DNA from: Chitinophagaceae bacterium
GTDB lineage: Bacteria; Bacteroidota; Bacteroidia; Chitinophagales; Chitinophagaceae
DNA: 6,645 bases
Reading direction: 5' to 3'
Assembly (NCBI GenBank): GCA_020853515.1
Contig: JADYYU010000324.1
Coordinates: 1-6,645 of the forward strand
Shown here: positions 1-5,688 of the stretch, in pieces
Layout of the letters: the number at the start of each line of letters is the position of its first letter
How positions within the stretch are numbered: position 1 is the stretch's first letter
Notes under the pieces: model-generated
What the model was told of the DNA's origin: nothing
Database searches by the model: none
Seen by the model: the letters and a program-made list of their open reading frames with translations, nothing else
Translations under genes and position numbers: made by a program

Positions 1-303
1 GCTGAGGACGGTCTTTCGCAATTACGCAGCAATGCGGCAGAATTACCTGATTATATATTTTTAGATTTGAATATGCCGGGTATGAACGGTAAGGAATGTT
101 TAGAAGTGATAAAAAAAGACCGGATCTTAAGTTCAATTCCGGTTATCATATACAGTACCTCTTCCTCAAAAACAGACCGGGATGAAACATTGTCGCAGGG
201 TGCTTCCTATTTTTTAACCAAACCCTCCGAATTTCGTAATATTTGTGCAGCGATCTCCAACATTATGCAGCAGGATTTTGCTGTGAGAGCAACCGCACTT
301 TAA
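1..303 (+). CDS. Single-domain response regulator (CheY/Rcp1-like receiver), 5'-truncated by window edge
   Basis: The reading frame is open from base 1, so the N-terminus lies outside the window; 100 residues are visible. It is the C-terminal two thirds of a receiver domain. The phospho-acceptor Asp is codon 22 (64-66) in F-L-D-L-N-M-P. The conserved Ser/Thr follows at codons 52-53 (Y-S-T-S), and the conserved Lys is codon 74 in L-T-K-P. The protein ends about 25 residues after that Lys, so there is no output domain. Such receiver-only proteins are phosphorylated by a histidine kinase and act by protein contact in the cytoplasm. The motif F-L-D-L-N-M-P...G-x-E-C-L-E-x-I-K is shared with the receiver at 5264-5677, suggesting paralogy. 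No kinase gene is visible. The family call is firm; the partner is unknown. Confidence 0.93.
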   Translation, partial: AEDGLSQLRSNAAELPDYIFLDLNMPGMNGKECLEVIKKDRILSSIPVIIYSTSSSKTDRDETLSQGASYFLTKPSEFRNICAAISNIMQQDFAVRATAL

Positions 304-318
304 ATGTCTGTTTAAATT

Positions 319-349
319 AAAAACCACCCGGATTATCCAGATGGTTTTT
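319..349. terminator. Probable bidirectional intrinsic terminator
   Basis: A perfect 8-bp inverted repeat, AAAAACCA (319-326) and TGGTTTTT (342-349), flanks a 15-nt loop. The loop contains a further GGAT/ATCC pairing. The A-run on one arm and the T-run on the other give a U-tract in either direction. It sits between the receiver gene ending at 303 and the converging gene ending at 375, where a shared terminator is expected. Confidence 0.6.
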
Positions 350-374
350 CGATTTGGCTGAGAGGTAAAAATGC

Positions 375-803
375 TTATTCAGACTGATTTGTCTTCATGC
401 CCCATAGTTCCATCTGTGCTTTTTTATCGGCACTGTTGGGCAACGTTTTATAATAAAAGACCACTTTTTTCAAACTTCGTTCACCACCGTTGAGGTCTAT
501 TACCTTGCTTTCCTTGTCCTGACTGATGCTTGCATTTACATCTATATTTTGCTGCTCGCCATTTTCATAATAAACTTCAATCCGGATCAGTTGTACCGGG
601 GCATCCGTCACCTTAAAACGGATAGAAGCAAATCGATCGGCTCCGAGTATCAGGATTTCATCTTTTTCCCGGTCAAAGTTTACCATGGTCTCTGCCATTT
701 AATGCCAGCCATCTTTGTCGCTTGCGATTACGGCTGCTGTCTGTGCCTGAGAATGCAGCAAGCCACTAACTATAAACAAAGTCGCCAAAAGTATTTTTTT
801 CAG
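375..803 (-). pseudogene. Broken gene for a small secreted conserved hypothetical protein (start codon lost, in-frame TAA)
   Basis: An intact open stretch, 698 down to 375, encodes 107 residues beginning M-A-E-T-M-V-N-F-D. It resembles the C-terminal, probably all-beta part of a small exported Bacteroidota protein that I know only as conserved hypothetical (G-A-D-R-F, V-T-D-A-P, N-G-G-E-R-S-L-K-K, L-W-G-M-K). Reading upstream in the same frame gives a TAA at 701-699, then W-H, G-D-K-D and a classic signal peptide: K-K-I-L-L-A-T-L-F-I-V-S-G-L-L-H-S-Q-A-Q-T. The codon before K-K is CTG (803-801), where ATG is expected; no in-frame ATG, GTG or TTG lies between it and the upstream TGA at 830-828. 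Two single-base changes (ATG to CTG, and probably AAA to TAA) would explain both defects. Without readthrough only a signal-less fragment starting at 698 could be made. Alternatives are sequencing errors or non-standard CTG initiation plus readthrough. The function is unknown. Confidence 0.7.
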
Positions 804-886
804 AAAGATTAGTTTAAGTGCATTATATCAACATGCAAATTTCAATCAGACACGACCTACGTCTGTTACATTCCTATTTTTAAAAG

Positions 887-930
887 TTACATAATTTCTA
901 TGTGAACATAAAAGACCCGCAATTATGTAA
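887..930. repeat. 10-bp inverted repeat in the divergent region before the catalase gene
   Basis: TTACATAATT (887-896) and AATTATGTAA (921-930) are perfect reverse complements separated by 24 nt. They lie in the 210-nt gap between the divergent small secreted gene and the catalase. The position suits an operator or a 5'-UTR hairpin, but the arms are AT-rich and no regulator can be named. AATTATGTAA occurs again at 5159-5168 in another divergent promoter region. Confidence 0.35.
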
Positions 931-1013
931 TTTAATTCTTTTAAAATATAATAAATAACAAAACGAATCAAACAATTTTACATCAGAATTTATAACTCCA
1001 AATTCCCCAACCT

Positions 1014-3167
1014 ATGGCAACCAAAGAAAAAAAAACAATCGATAAAAAGCTGCGTAATCTGCAACAGAGCACGCAAAACGGGCAGGATCAAATGCTGACG
1101 ACCAATCAGGGTTTAAAAATAAATGACAATCAAAACTCACTCAAATCAGGGGAACGCGGGGCCACTTTACTGGAGGATTTTATACTGCGCGAAAAAATTA
1201 CTCATTTTGATCATGAACGGATTCCTGAGCGTATTGTACACGCCAGAGGTTCAGCGGCTCATGGGCACTTTGAATTATATGAACCCATGTCAAAATATAC
1301 CAAAGCTAAATTCCTGAATCAAGCCGGCGTAAAGGTACCCGTCTTCGTTCGCTTCTCCACCGTTGCCGGTTCACGCGGATCTACCGATCTGGCTCGGGAC
1401 GTACGGGGCTTTTCAGTAAAATTTTATACCGATGAAGGAAATTACGACCTGGTAGGAAACAATATGCCGGTGTTCTTTATTCAGGATGCGATCAAATTTC
1501 CTGATCTGATACATGCCGTAAAACCCGAACCTCATCATGAAATGCCACAGGCAGCGTCTGCTCATGATACCTTCTGGGATTTTATATCGCTGATGCCTGA
1601 AAGTATGCATATGATTATGTGGGCCATGAGCGACAGGGCCATTCCTCGCAGTTACCGTATGATGGAAGGTTTTGGTGTGCATACTTTTCGTTTGATCAAC
1701 GAAGCCGGAAGATCTCATTTTGTAAAATTTCACTGGAAACCATTATTAGGTGTACATGCCGTGAGCTGGGATGAGGCCCAAAAAATATCGGGCAAAGATC
1801 CTGACTTTCATCGGAGAGATTTGTGGGAAGCGATCGAAAACTGAGCGTATCCGGAATGGGAACTGGGTCTGCAGATTATTCCTGAAAGTGATGAACATAA
1901 ATTCCCTTTCGATTTACTGGATCCTACCAAACTAGTGCCCGAAGAAATGGTACCGGTTAAGATCATTGGCAAGATGACTTTAAACAGAAACCCAGCTAAC
2001 TTCTTTGCCGAAACGGAGCAGGTGGCCTTTCATCCGGGGCATCTCGTACCCGGCATCGATTTTAGCAATGATCCCTTGTTGCAGGGCAGGTTGTTTTCAT
2101 ATACTGACACGCAACTTTCCAGACTGGGAGGCCCGAATTTTCATGAGATACCCATCAACAGACCGGTAGTGCCTGTGATGAATAATCAACGTGACGGGCA
2201 TATGAGACAAACCATTAACAGTGATCACACAAGTTATGAGCCGAATACAATCAGCAACGGCTGTCCTTATCAGGCAAAAATGAGCGAAGGAGGATTTAGC
2301 ACTTACCAGGAAAGAATAGATTCAAAAAAAATCCGCGAACGCAGCCCGAGCTTTTTTGATCACTTTAGTCAGGCTACCTTATTTTTCAACAGTCAATCGG
2401 ATGCTGAAAAAAATCACCTGATTCAGGCGCTGCGATTTGAACTGGGAAAAGTAACCCAGGATAGCATCGTAACAAGAATGCTCTTTTTGCTGACCAAGGT
2501 CGATAAGAATATGGCGAGGCAGGTGGCGGAGGGCCTCGGGATGAAACTGAGCTCAACAGCCCAAACAATGATCAATCACAGTGTGCCTGCTGATGCAAAT
2601 ATCAAAAAATATCAACCGGTTACTGTAAAATTGGATCTCGAGCGGTCTGCAGCCTTGTCGATGGTCAATACAAAAAAGAACAGTATAAAAAGCAGACAGA
2701 TTGCGATACTGGCAGCAAACGGTGTACAATTGGATACAATATTAAAAATGAAAGCGGCGCTGGAAGCAGAGGGTGCGCAATGTAAAATAATCGCACCAAC
2801 CGGAGCTGAAATCAAAGGTGCCGGTGGCAAAAGCATTAAGCCAGACCATGCACTGTTTACAACCGCCTCTGTGTTGTTTGACGCCTTGTATTTGCCCCCT
2901 GGTATCGGAAGTGCAAAAATACTGATCGATGACGCGGATGCCGTTCATTTTATCAATGAGACATTCAAGCATTGTAAACCGATTGCAGCCGATGGCGACG
3001 GCATTGATCTGCTGAAAAGTACGCATGCCGGAAACAGAATAGATACCAATGCCAAAGATAATGCGGAGCTTGGTATTTTACTGGACAAATCAATTGCTGA
3101 CTTTGCTGCGGCGATCAGGCAACACCGGTTTTGGGCCAGAGAAAACAGGTCGAAAGTACCGGCCTGA
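1014..3167 (+). pseudogene. katE: Large-subunit heme catalase (HPII/KatE type) interrupted by one in-frame TGA
   Basis: The frame encodes a clade-2 large catalase that converts hydrogen peroxide to water and oxygen in the cytoplasm. It spans 717 codons, against 753 residues for E. coli HPII. The N-terminal extension runs to about residue 27, followed by the T-T-N-Q-G-L-K-I-N-D core start. Distal His76 lies in R-I-P-E-R-I-V-H-A-R-G and Asn149 in V-G-N-N-M-P. Proximal heme ligand Tyr363 is in R-L-F-S-Y-T-D-T-Q. His340 lies 23 residues before Tyr363, matching the His392-Tyr415 crosslink pair of HPII. Residues from about 560 form the DJ-1/PfpI-like C-terminal domain. Codon 277 (1842-1844) is TGA, between W-E-A-I-E-N and A-Y-P-E-W-E, where homologues have Gly; one G-to-T change of GGA explains it. 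Termination there yields 276 residues lacking the heme ligand and thus inactive. The gene also ends on TGA, so UGA is not simply reassigned. No frameshift or other lesion is seen. Readthrough, strain mutation or base-call error remain possible. No Shine-Dalgarno is seen; the start fits the HPII N-terminus. Confidence 0.93.
1842..1844 (+). other. Internal in-frame TGA replacing the expected Gly codon 277 of the catalase
   Basis: The codons read GAA AAC TGA GCG TAT. E. coli HPII has A-G-D-F-P-E-Y-E at the equivalent site, so the stop stands at the Gly position. The reading frame is the same on both sides. The nearest in-frame restart downstream is GTG at 1935 or ATG at 1947, which would give a fragment without the distal-side His and Asn. 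Confidence 0.9.
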
Positions 3168-3192
3168 TCTACTCACTAAAAACAATTAAAAT

Positions 3193-3312
3193 ATGAATAA
3201 TTTCTGGAGAACCATTATTGCAGGTTACGGCGCTAAAAAACTAGGCGGGGGGTGCATCGGCACTATCCTCGTATTTGTCATACTATACTTTTTGCTGGGA
3301 CAATGTAACTAA
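3193..3312 (+). CDS. Small single-span membrane protein (39 aa) downstream of catalase
   Basis: ATG at 3193 opens a 39-residue frame ending in TAA at 3310-3312, 25 nt after the catalase stop. It has a short N-terminal head (M-N-N-F-W-R-T), then a Gly-rich segment A-G-Y-G-A-K-K-L-G-G-G-C at residues 10-21. One hydrophobic helix follows at about 22-36 (I-G-T-I-L-V-F-V-I-L-Y-F-L-L-G), and the protein ends Q-C-N. The pattern resembles short conserved Bacteroidota proteins I recall with a G-A-K-K-L-G-G-G-C head; their function is unknown. The close spacing and lack of a terminator suggest cotranscription with katE and with the next small gene. It is too short for most gene finders. The combined amphipathic head and helix make a real protein more likely than chance. 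Confidence 0.72.
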   Translation: MNNFWRTIIAGYGAKKLGGGCIGTILVFVILYFLLGQCN

Positions 3313-3341
3313 ATCAACAACTAATTCTAAAATAAACCATC

Positions 3342-3518
3342 ATGAAAGCTAACTATTTATTATTAATTATTTTATCCCTTTTAAGCTGCACCCTTGGTGG
3401 CTGTGAAGTTGTAGAAGGAATTTTTAAAGCCGGCGTATGGTCTGGAGTGCTGATGGTAGTATTGCTGGTGGCACTATTAATCTTCATTTTCACCAGAATA
3501 GGCAAGGGTAAAAATTAA
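3342..3518 (+). CDS. Small lipoprotein-like membrane protein (58 aa)
   Basis: ATG at 3342 starts a 58-residue protein ending in TAA at 3516-3518, 29 nt after the previous small gene. Residues 1-20 form a lipoprotein signal (M-K-A-N-Y-L-L-L-I-I-L-S-L-L-S-C...). The lipobox L-G-G-C points to Cys21 as the lipidated residue; Cys16 in L-L-S-C is an alternative. The mature part begins C-E-V-V-E-G-I-F-K-A-G-V-W. A second hydrophobic helix follows at about residues 34-51, and the tail is basic (T-R-I-G-K-G-K-N). Similar short Bacteroidota proteins exist and, as I recall, are sometimes mislabelled as phosphatidate cytidylyltransferase; this one is far too short for that enzyme. It probably belongs to an operon with katE and the 39-aa gene. 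The function is unknown; an envelope stress role is only an inference from its neighbours. Confidence 0.78.
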   Translation: MKANYLLLIILSLLSCTLGGCEVVEGIFKAGVWSGVLMVVLLVALLIFIFTRIGKGKN

Positions 3519-3563
3519 TTGTTTACATGCAAGTTGACAGACAACAATTACCCGCATTTTTTT
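3516..3563 (+). terminator. Weak candidate terminator after the catalase/small-gene operon
   Basis: TAATTGTT (3516-3523) pairs perfectly with AACAATTA (3543-3550) around a 19-nt loop. A seven-T run follows at 3557-3563. The stem is AT-rich and begins on the stop codon, so this is only suggestive. Confidence 0.3.
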
Positions 3564-3990
3564 CTGCAGTGCTTGATTTTACACGAATCATATTTTAGAT
3601 AGCAACATGAAATTTTCATCAGGGACTGAACGCAGGTTCATGCTGAAATCCAACCGCTTGCTGATTTGTTTGTCACACCGGAGTAGTTGATCGTGTTAAC
3701 GGCAAGTGGGTTGTCTGGTAACAGAACGCTCTACATTATTTCACAGCTCGTGTACAAAAAATTGGCTGTTGAATGAATGTAGGCGATCTCATTAAAAAAG
3801 CTATTGTATGTGCTTCGGTTCTCTTATAAAAGAAGTTGGCATTATATATCTGCAAATGCTGAAAAGAATGGGAACTATATAATACATGGGCTATATCCTA
3901 TAAAGCGACCGACCGTAATTTAACCATCTTTGCAGCGCATTCCACAGGGTTTGCAAACTAATACCGAATAAAGCCTTAGATAGCCGAATA

Positions 3991-4021
3991 TGATCATACT
4001 AAGTGATCTCAAAAAATGATC
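3991..4021. repeat. Three TGATC words at exact 13-nt intervals
   Basis: TGATC occurs at 3991-3995, 4004-4008 and 4017-4021. The first lies inside the palindrome TATGATCATA. The array ends 31 nt before the ATG of the receiver gene at 4053. It could be a small operator array, though five-base words give limited support. Confidence 0.3.
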
Positions 4022-4050
4022 GGTTGCAACAAAAAAAACGTATCAACCGA
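4020..4050 (+). promoter_or_regulatory. Possible 5'-UTR hairpin abutting the start of the response-regulator gene
   Basis: TCGGTTG (4020-4026) and CAACCGA (4044-4050) form a perfect 7-bp stem around a 17-nt loop that contains eight consecutive A. The 3' arm ends two bases before the ATG at 4053. In a transcript starting upstream it would bury the ribosome-landing zone, so a translational control role is conceivable. This is inferred from sequence symmetry only. Confidence 0.35.
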
Positions 4051-4052
4051 GT

Positions 4053-4469
4053 ATGAACAGGCATGGCCCCATCATTATTGTAGAAGACGACAAAGAAGAT
4101 CAGGAACTTCTGAAGGAAGCGCTTGCCGAACTGCAAATAGAAAATGAGATCATTCTGTTTGGCGATGCTGAGGAGGCGCTTCAGTTTCTCCTTCATACAC
4201 AAGTGGAACCCTTTATTATACTATCGGATGTAAACATGCCAAAAATAGGAGGCGTAGAATTAAGAAGACGATTGCAGAGCCAAAACGATATCCGAATACA
4301 ATCAGTGCCGTTTTTATTTCTGACAACCAGTGCGGAAAATAGTGCTGTGAAAGAGGCTTATCAGCAATCTATTCAGGGATTTTTTATTAAGCCATCTACT
4401 TTTAGCGGTATCCGCAAATTACTGCAAACGATCATTGGCTACTGGCAAAACTGCGTTGAACCGTATTAA
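4053..4469 (+). CDS. Single-domain response regulator (receiver only, 138 aa)
   Basis: This is a complete receiver domain. The acidic pocket is E11-D12-D13 in I-V-E-D-D. The phospho-acceptor is Asp59 in L-S-D-V-N-M-P. The switch Thr is T91 or T92 in F-L-T-T-S, and the conserved Lys113 is in F-I-K-P-S. All key residues are present and there is no output domain. The opening I-I-I-V-E-D-D-K-E-D-Q-E-L is typical of the Rcp1-like receivers common in Bacteroidota, which relay phosphate from hybrid or phytochrome-like kinases. It is more diverged than the other two receivers of the window (G-G-V-E-L-R-R-R-L-Q instead of G-x-E-C-L-E-x-I-K). It converges on tspO with 35 nt between the stops. The ATG at 4053 fits the usual start just before the first beta strand; no Shine-Dalgarno is present. 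The partner kinase is unknown. Confidence 0.95.
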   Translation: MNRHGPIIIVEDDKEDQELLKEALAELQIENEIILFGDAEEALQFLLHTQVEPFIILSDVNMPKIGGVELRRRLQSQNDIRIQSVPFLFLTTSAENSAVKEAYQQSIQGFFIKPSTFSGIRKLLQTIIGYWQNCVEPY

Positions 4470-4504
4470 AGAAATCCGGAATATCAGCAGGAAGTTGCCG
4501 AGTT

Positions 4505-5014
4505 TTAACTGTTCAACTGCCAGATCGCATAATTTAAGGTGGTGGCAAAGCTTACCCACAGTAAATAAGGCAAAAGCAGCCACGCAGCCAAATGGCTAAA
4601 ACGACGAAAGAAATAAATGCAAAGGATAATACTGATATCGAGTAATAATATTTCTGCGAAAGCAGCTCCACTTGCCTGTAACCTGAAAAACAAGATACTC
4701 CAGAAAAAATTAAGTGTCAGTTGCAAACCAAAAAAGAAGTAGGGGAGTTGCTTACTTCCGGCTACAGTACTTTTCCAAATCAACCAAAGCGATACCCCCA
4801 TTAATAAGTAAAGTGTTGTCCATACAGGCGCAAAAAGATAAGAAGGCGGATTCCATGAGGGTTTAATCAGACTATCGAACCAGACACTTTTACCTGCATT
4901 ACCCAGAAAACCACTCACAATCCCTATAGTCTCACAAAGTACAATATACAAGGCCAGCCTCCAGCCGCTACCTTTCAGAAGGGCATCCTGTTGTTTAGTT
5001 TCTTCTTGATTCAT
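4505..5014 (-). CDS. tspO: TspO/MBR family tryptophan-rich sensory protein (169 aa)
   Basis: This is an integral membrane protein with five predicted helices at about residues 19-37, 59-80, 90-110, 117-135 and 142-165. The family hallmark K-P-S-W-N-P-P lies at 51-57 in the first loop. It is followed by F-A-P-V-W-T-x-L-Y-L-L-M-G (61-73), L-N-F-F-W-S (101-106) and L-P-Y-L-L-W-V-S-F-A-T-T-L-N (148-161). TspO proteins bind porphyrins and related ligands and are linked to tetrapyrrole handling, light or oxidative stress; the exact role here is not shown. The start was set at the ATG at 5014 because 169 residues match the usual family length of about 160. An in-frame ATG at 5116 would add 34 residues before helix 1 with no family counterpart. 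It lies between two receiver genes, converging with one and diverging from the other. Confidence 0.93.
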   Translation of the reverse strand: MNQEETKQQDALLKGSGWRLALYIVLCETIGIVSGFLGNAGKSVWFDSLIKPSWNPPSYLFAPVWTTLYLLMGVSLWLIWKSTVAGSKQLPYFFFGLQLTLNFFWSILFFRLQASGAAFAEILLLDISIILCIYFFRRFSHLAAWLLLPYLLWVSFATTLNYAIWQLNS

Positions 5015-5065
5015 TGTAGATCTTATTTTAATATTGAATTTGATGTCACTCAAAAAGCTGACATG

Positions 5066-5073
5066 CAAAGGTG
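5066..5073 (-). promoter_or_regulatory. Candidate Bacteroidota -7 element for tspO
   Basis: On the minus strand the word is CACCTTTG, one mismatch from TAnnTTTG, and it is followed by CA. It lies about 50 nt before the ATG at 5014. No clear -33 TTG is found at the usual distance. If real, it places the transcription start inside the upstream open frame, which supports the ATG at 5014 over that at 5116. Confidence 0.25.
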
Positions 5074-5210
5074 CAAAAACAACACCTGATATTCTTATAA
5101 TATTTACACGATTCATTATACTTTAAGGTGCAAGTTATATCTGCTGCAGCTATCTGTAAATTATGTAAAAAAATCAGTCGGAATTGTAACAGCTAAAGAT
5201 AAAGATAAGT

Positions 5211-5218
5211 CATATTTG
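5211..5218 (+). promoter_or_regulatory. Candidate Bacteroidota -7 element for the response regulator at 5264
   Basis: CATATTTG is one mismatch from TAnnTTTG. A TTG at 5184-5186 could be the -33 element, with a slightly long 24-nt spacer. The element lies about 45 nt ahead of the start codon in the divergent region shared with tspO. Confidence 0.3.
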
Positions 5219-5250
5219 TGCTGAACAATATACACTCACACAACTATAAA

Positions 5251-5257
5251 AAAGGAA
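5251..5257 (+). promoter_or_regulatory. Shine-Dalgarno-like site deciding the start at 5264
   Basis: AAAGGAA at 5251-5257 sits 6 nt before ATG 5264. It is the clearest purine-rich ribosome site before any gene in the window. It supports ATG 5264 over the in-frame TTG at 5258, which directly touches the site. Confidence 0.6.
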
Positions 5258-5263
5258 TTGATT

Positions 5264-5677
5264 ATGAAACCGATCCATCTCTTACTGGCCGATGACGATC
5301 AGGAAGATTGCGAACTCTTTAGCGAGATTCTGGGCGAACTGGAACCGGAAACACAGCTTACAATGGTACATGATGGCGTACAACTCCTGCAAACACTGCA
5401 TAATAGCGATACAGATCTTCCTGACGTCGTATTTCTCGACCTGAATATGCCGCGCAAAAGTGGTTTTGAATGTCTGGAAGAGATCAAAGAAAACAGCCGG
5501 TTAAAGCATATACCGATCATTATTTTCTCAAGTTCCTTCGACCCCATTACAGCAGAAAAACTGTTGCAAAACGGTGCAAGAAATTATATCTGCAAACCAT
5601 CAGGCTATTCGCAGTTGAAGCATGTAATTTCAAATGCTGTAGAATATATTGTAAAGCAAACGACCGCAGATCTTTAA
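5264..5677 (+). CDS. Single-domain response regulator (receiver only, 137 aa)
   Basis: This is a complete receiver domain beginning M-K-P-I-H-L-L-L-A-D-D-D. The acidic pocket is D10-D11-D12. The phospho-acceptor is Asp59 in F-L-D-L-N-M-P, the switch Ser89/Ser90 lies in I-F-S-S-S, and Lys111 in I-C-K-P-S. No output domain follows. It shares F-L-D-L-N-M-P, G-x-E-C-L-E-x-I-K and I-P-x-I-I with the truncated receiver at the left edge, so the two are probably paralogues. It is expected to relay phosphate from a histidine kinase encoded elsewhere, by protein contact in the cytoplasm. The ATG at 5264 is preceded by a Shine-Dalgarno-like site; an in-frame TTG at 5258 would add two residues and is less likely. 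Its stop lies 3 nt from the stop of the converging cmk. Confidence 0.95.
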   Translation: MKPIHLLLADDDQEDCELFSEILGELEPETQLTMVHDGVQLLQTLHNSDTDLPDVVFLDLNMPRKSGFECLEEIKENSRLKHIPIIIFSSSFDPITAEKLLQNGARNYICKPSGYSQLKHVISNAVEYIVKQTTADL

Positions 5678-5688
5678 ATATTAGATCT
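5668..5688. repeat. AGATCT inverted pair spanning the two convergent stop codons
   Basis: AGATCT occurs at 5668-5673 and 5683-5688, separated by TTAAATATT. Because AGATCT is self-complementary the two copies can pair, enclosing the stop codons of both convergent genes. It is AT-rich and weak as a terminator, yet it is the only symmetric structure where both transcripts end. Confidence 0.3.

Larger units (their letters stand above)
3519..4052. other. 534-nt intergenic region without a convincing gene
   Basis: No frame here gives a protein I can support; the longest ATG frames are a few dozen codons with ordinary composition. I see no tRNA or rRNA. The region holds small symmetric elements: an imperfect 16-nt palindrome TTCTcTTATAAaAGAA (3819-3834), a perfect GTTTGCAAAC (3949-3958), a perfect TATGATCATA (3989-3998), three regularly spaced TGATC words (3991-4021), and a 7-bp inverted repeat touching the next start codon (4020-4050). 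It could be a long regulatory leader, an unrecognised small RNA or decayed sequence. Confidence 0.5.

Noticed and set aside
549..812. 87-codon plus-strand open frame across the small secreted gene
   Set aside because: It lies antisense to the conserved minus-strand domain and signal peptide and shows no motif of its own.
1842..1844. Genome-wide UGA reassignment to glycine
   Set aside because: The catalase itself ends in TGA at 3165-3167 right where HPII ends, and all other intact genes with visible ends terminate on TAA with no internal TGA.
1842..1844. Selenocysteine insertion at the TGA of the catalase
   Set aside because: The homologous residue is glycine, not cysteine, heme catalases are not selenoproteins, and no clear hairpin was noticed directly after the codon.
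3607..3690. Short ATG frame of 27 codons in the 534-nt intergenic region
   Set aside because: Its composition is ordinary, it has no recognisable motif or ribosome site, and it ends quickly.
3670..3720. Possible protein C-terminal remnant ending N-G-K-W-V-V-W
   Set aside because: Only about 17 residues are open before an upstream stop; I cannot tie it to a family, so chance is as likely.
3878..3883. TATAAT resembling a sigma70 -10 box
   Set aside because: No -35 partner is found at 16-18 nt, Bacteroidota use a different consensus, and AT-rich DNA yields this word by chance.
5015..5116. Extended N-terminus of TspO from ATG at 5116 (34 extra residues)
   Set aside because: The extension has no family counterpart and is not a signal peptide; the ATG at 5014 gives the normal TspO length, and a possible -7 element lies within the extension.
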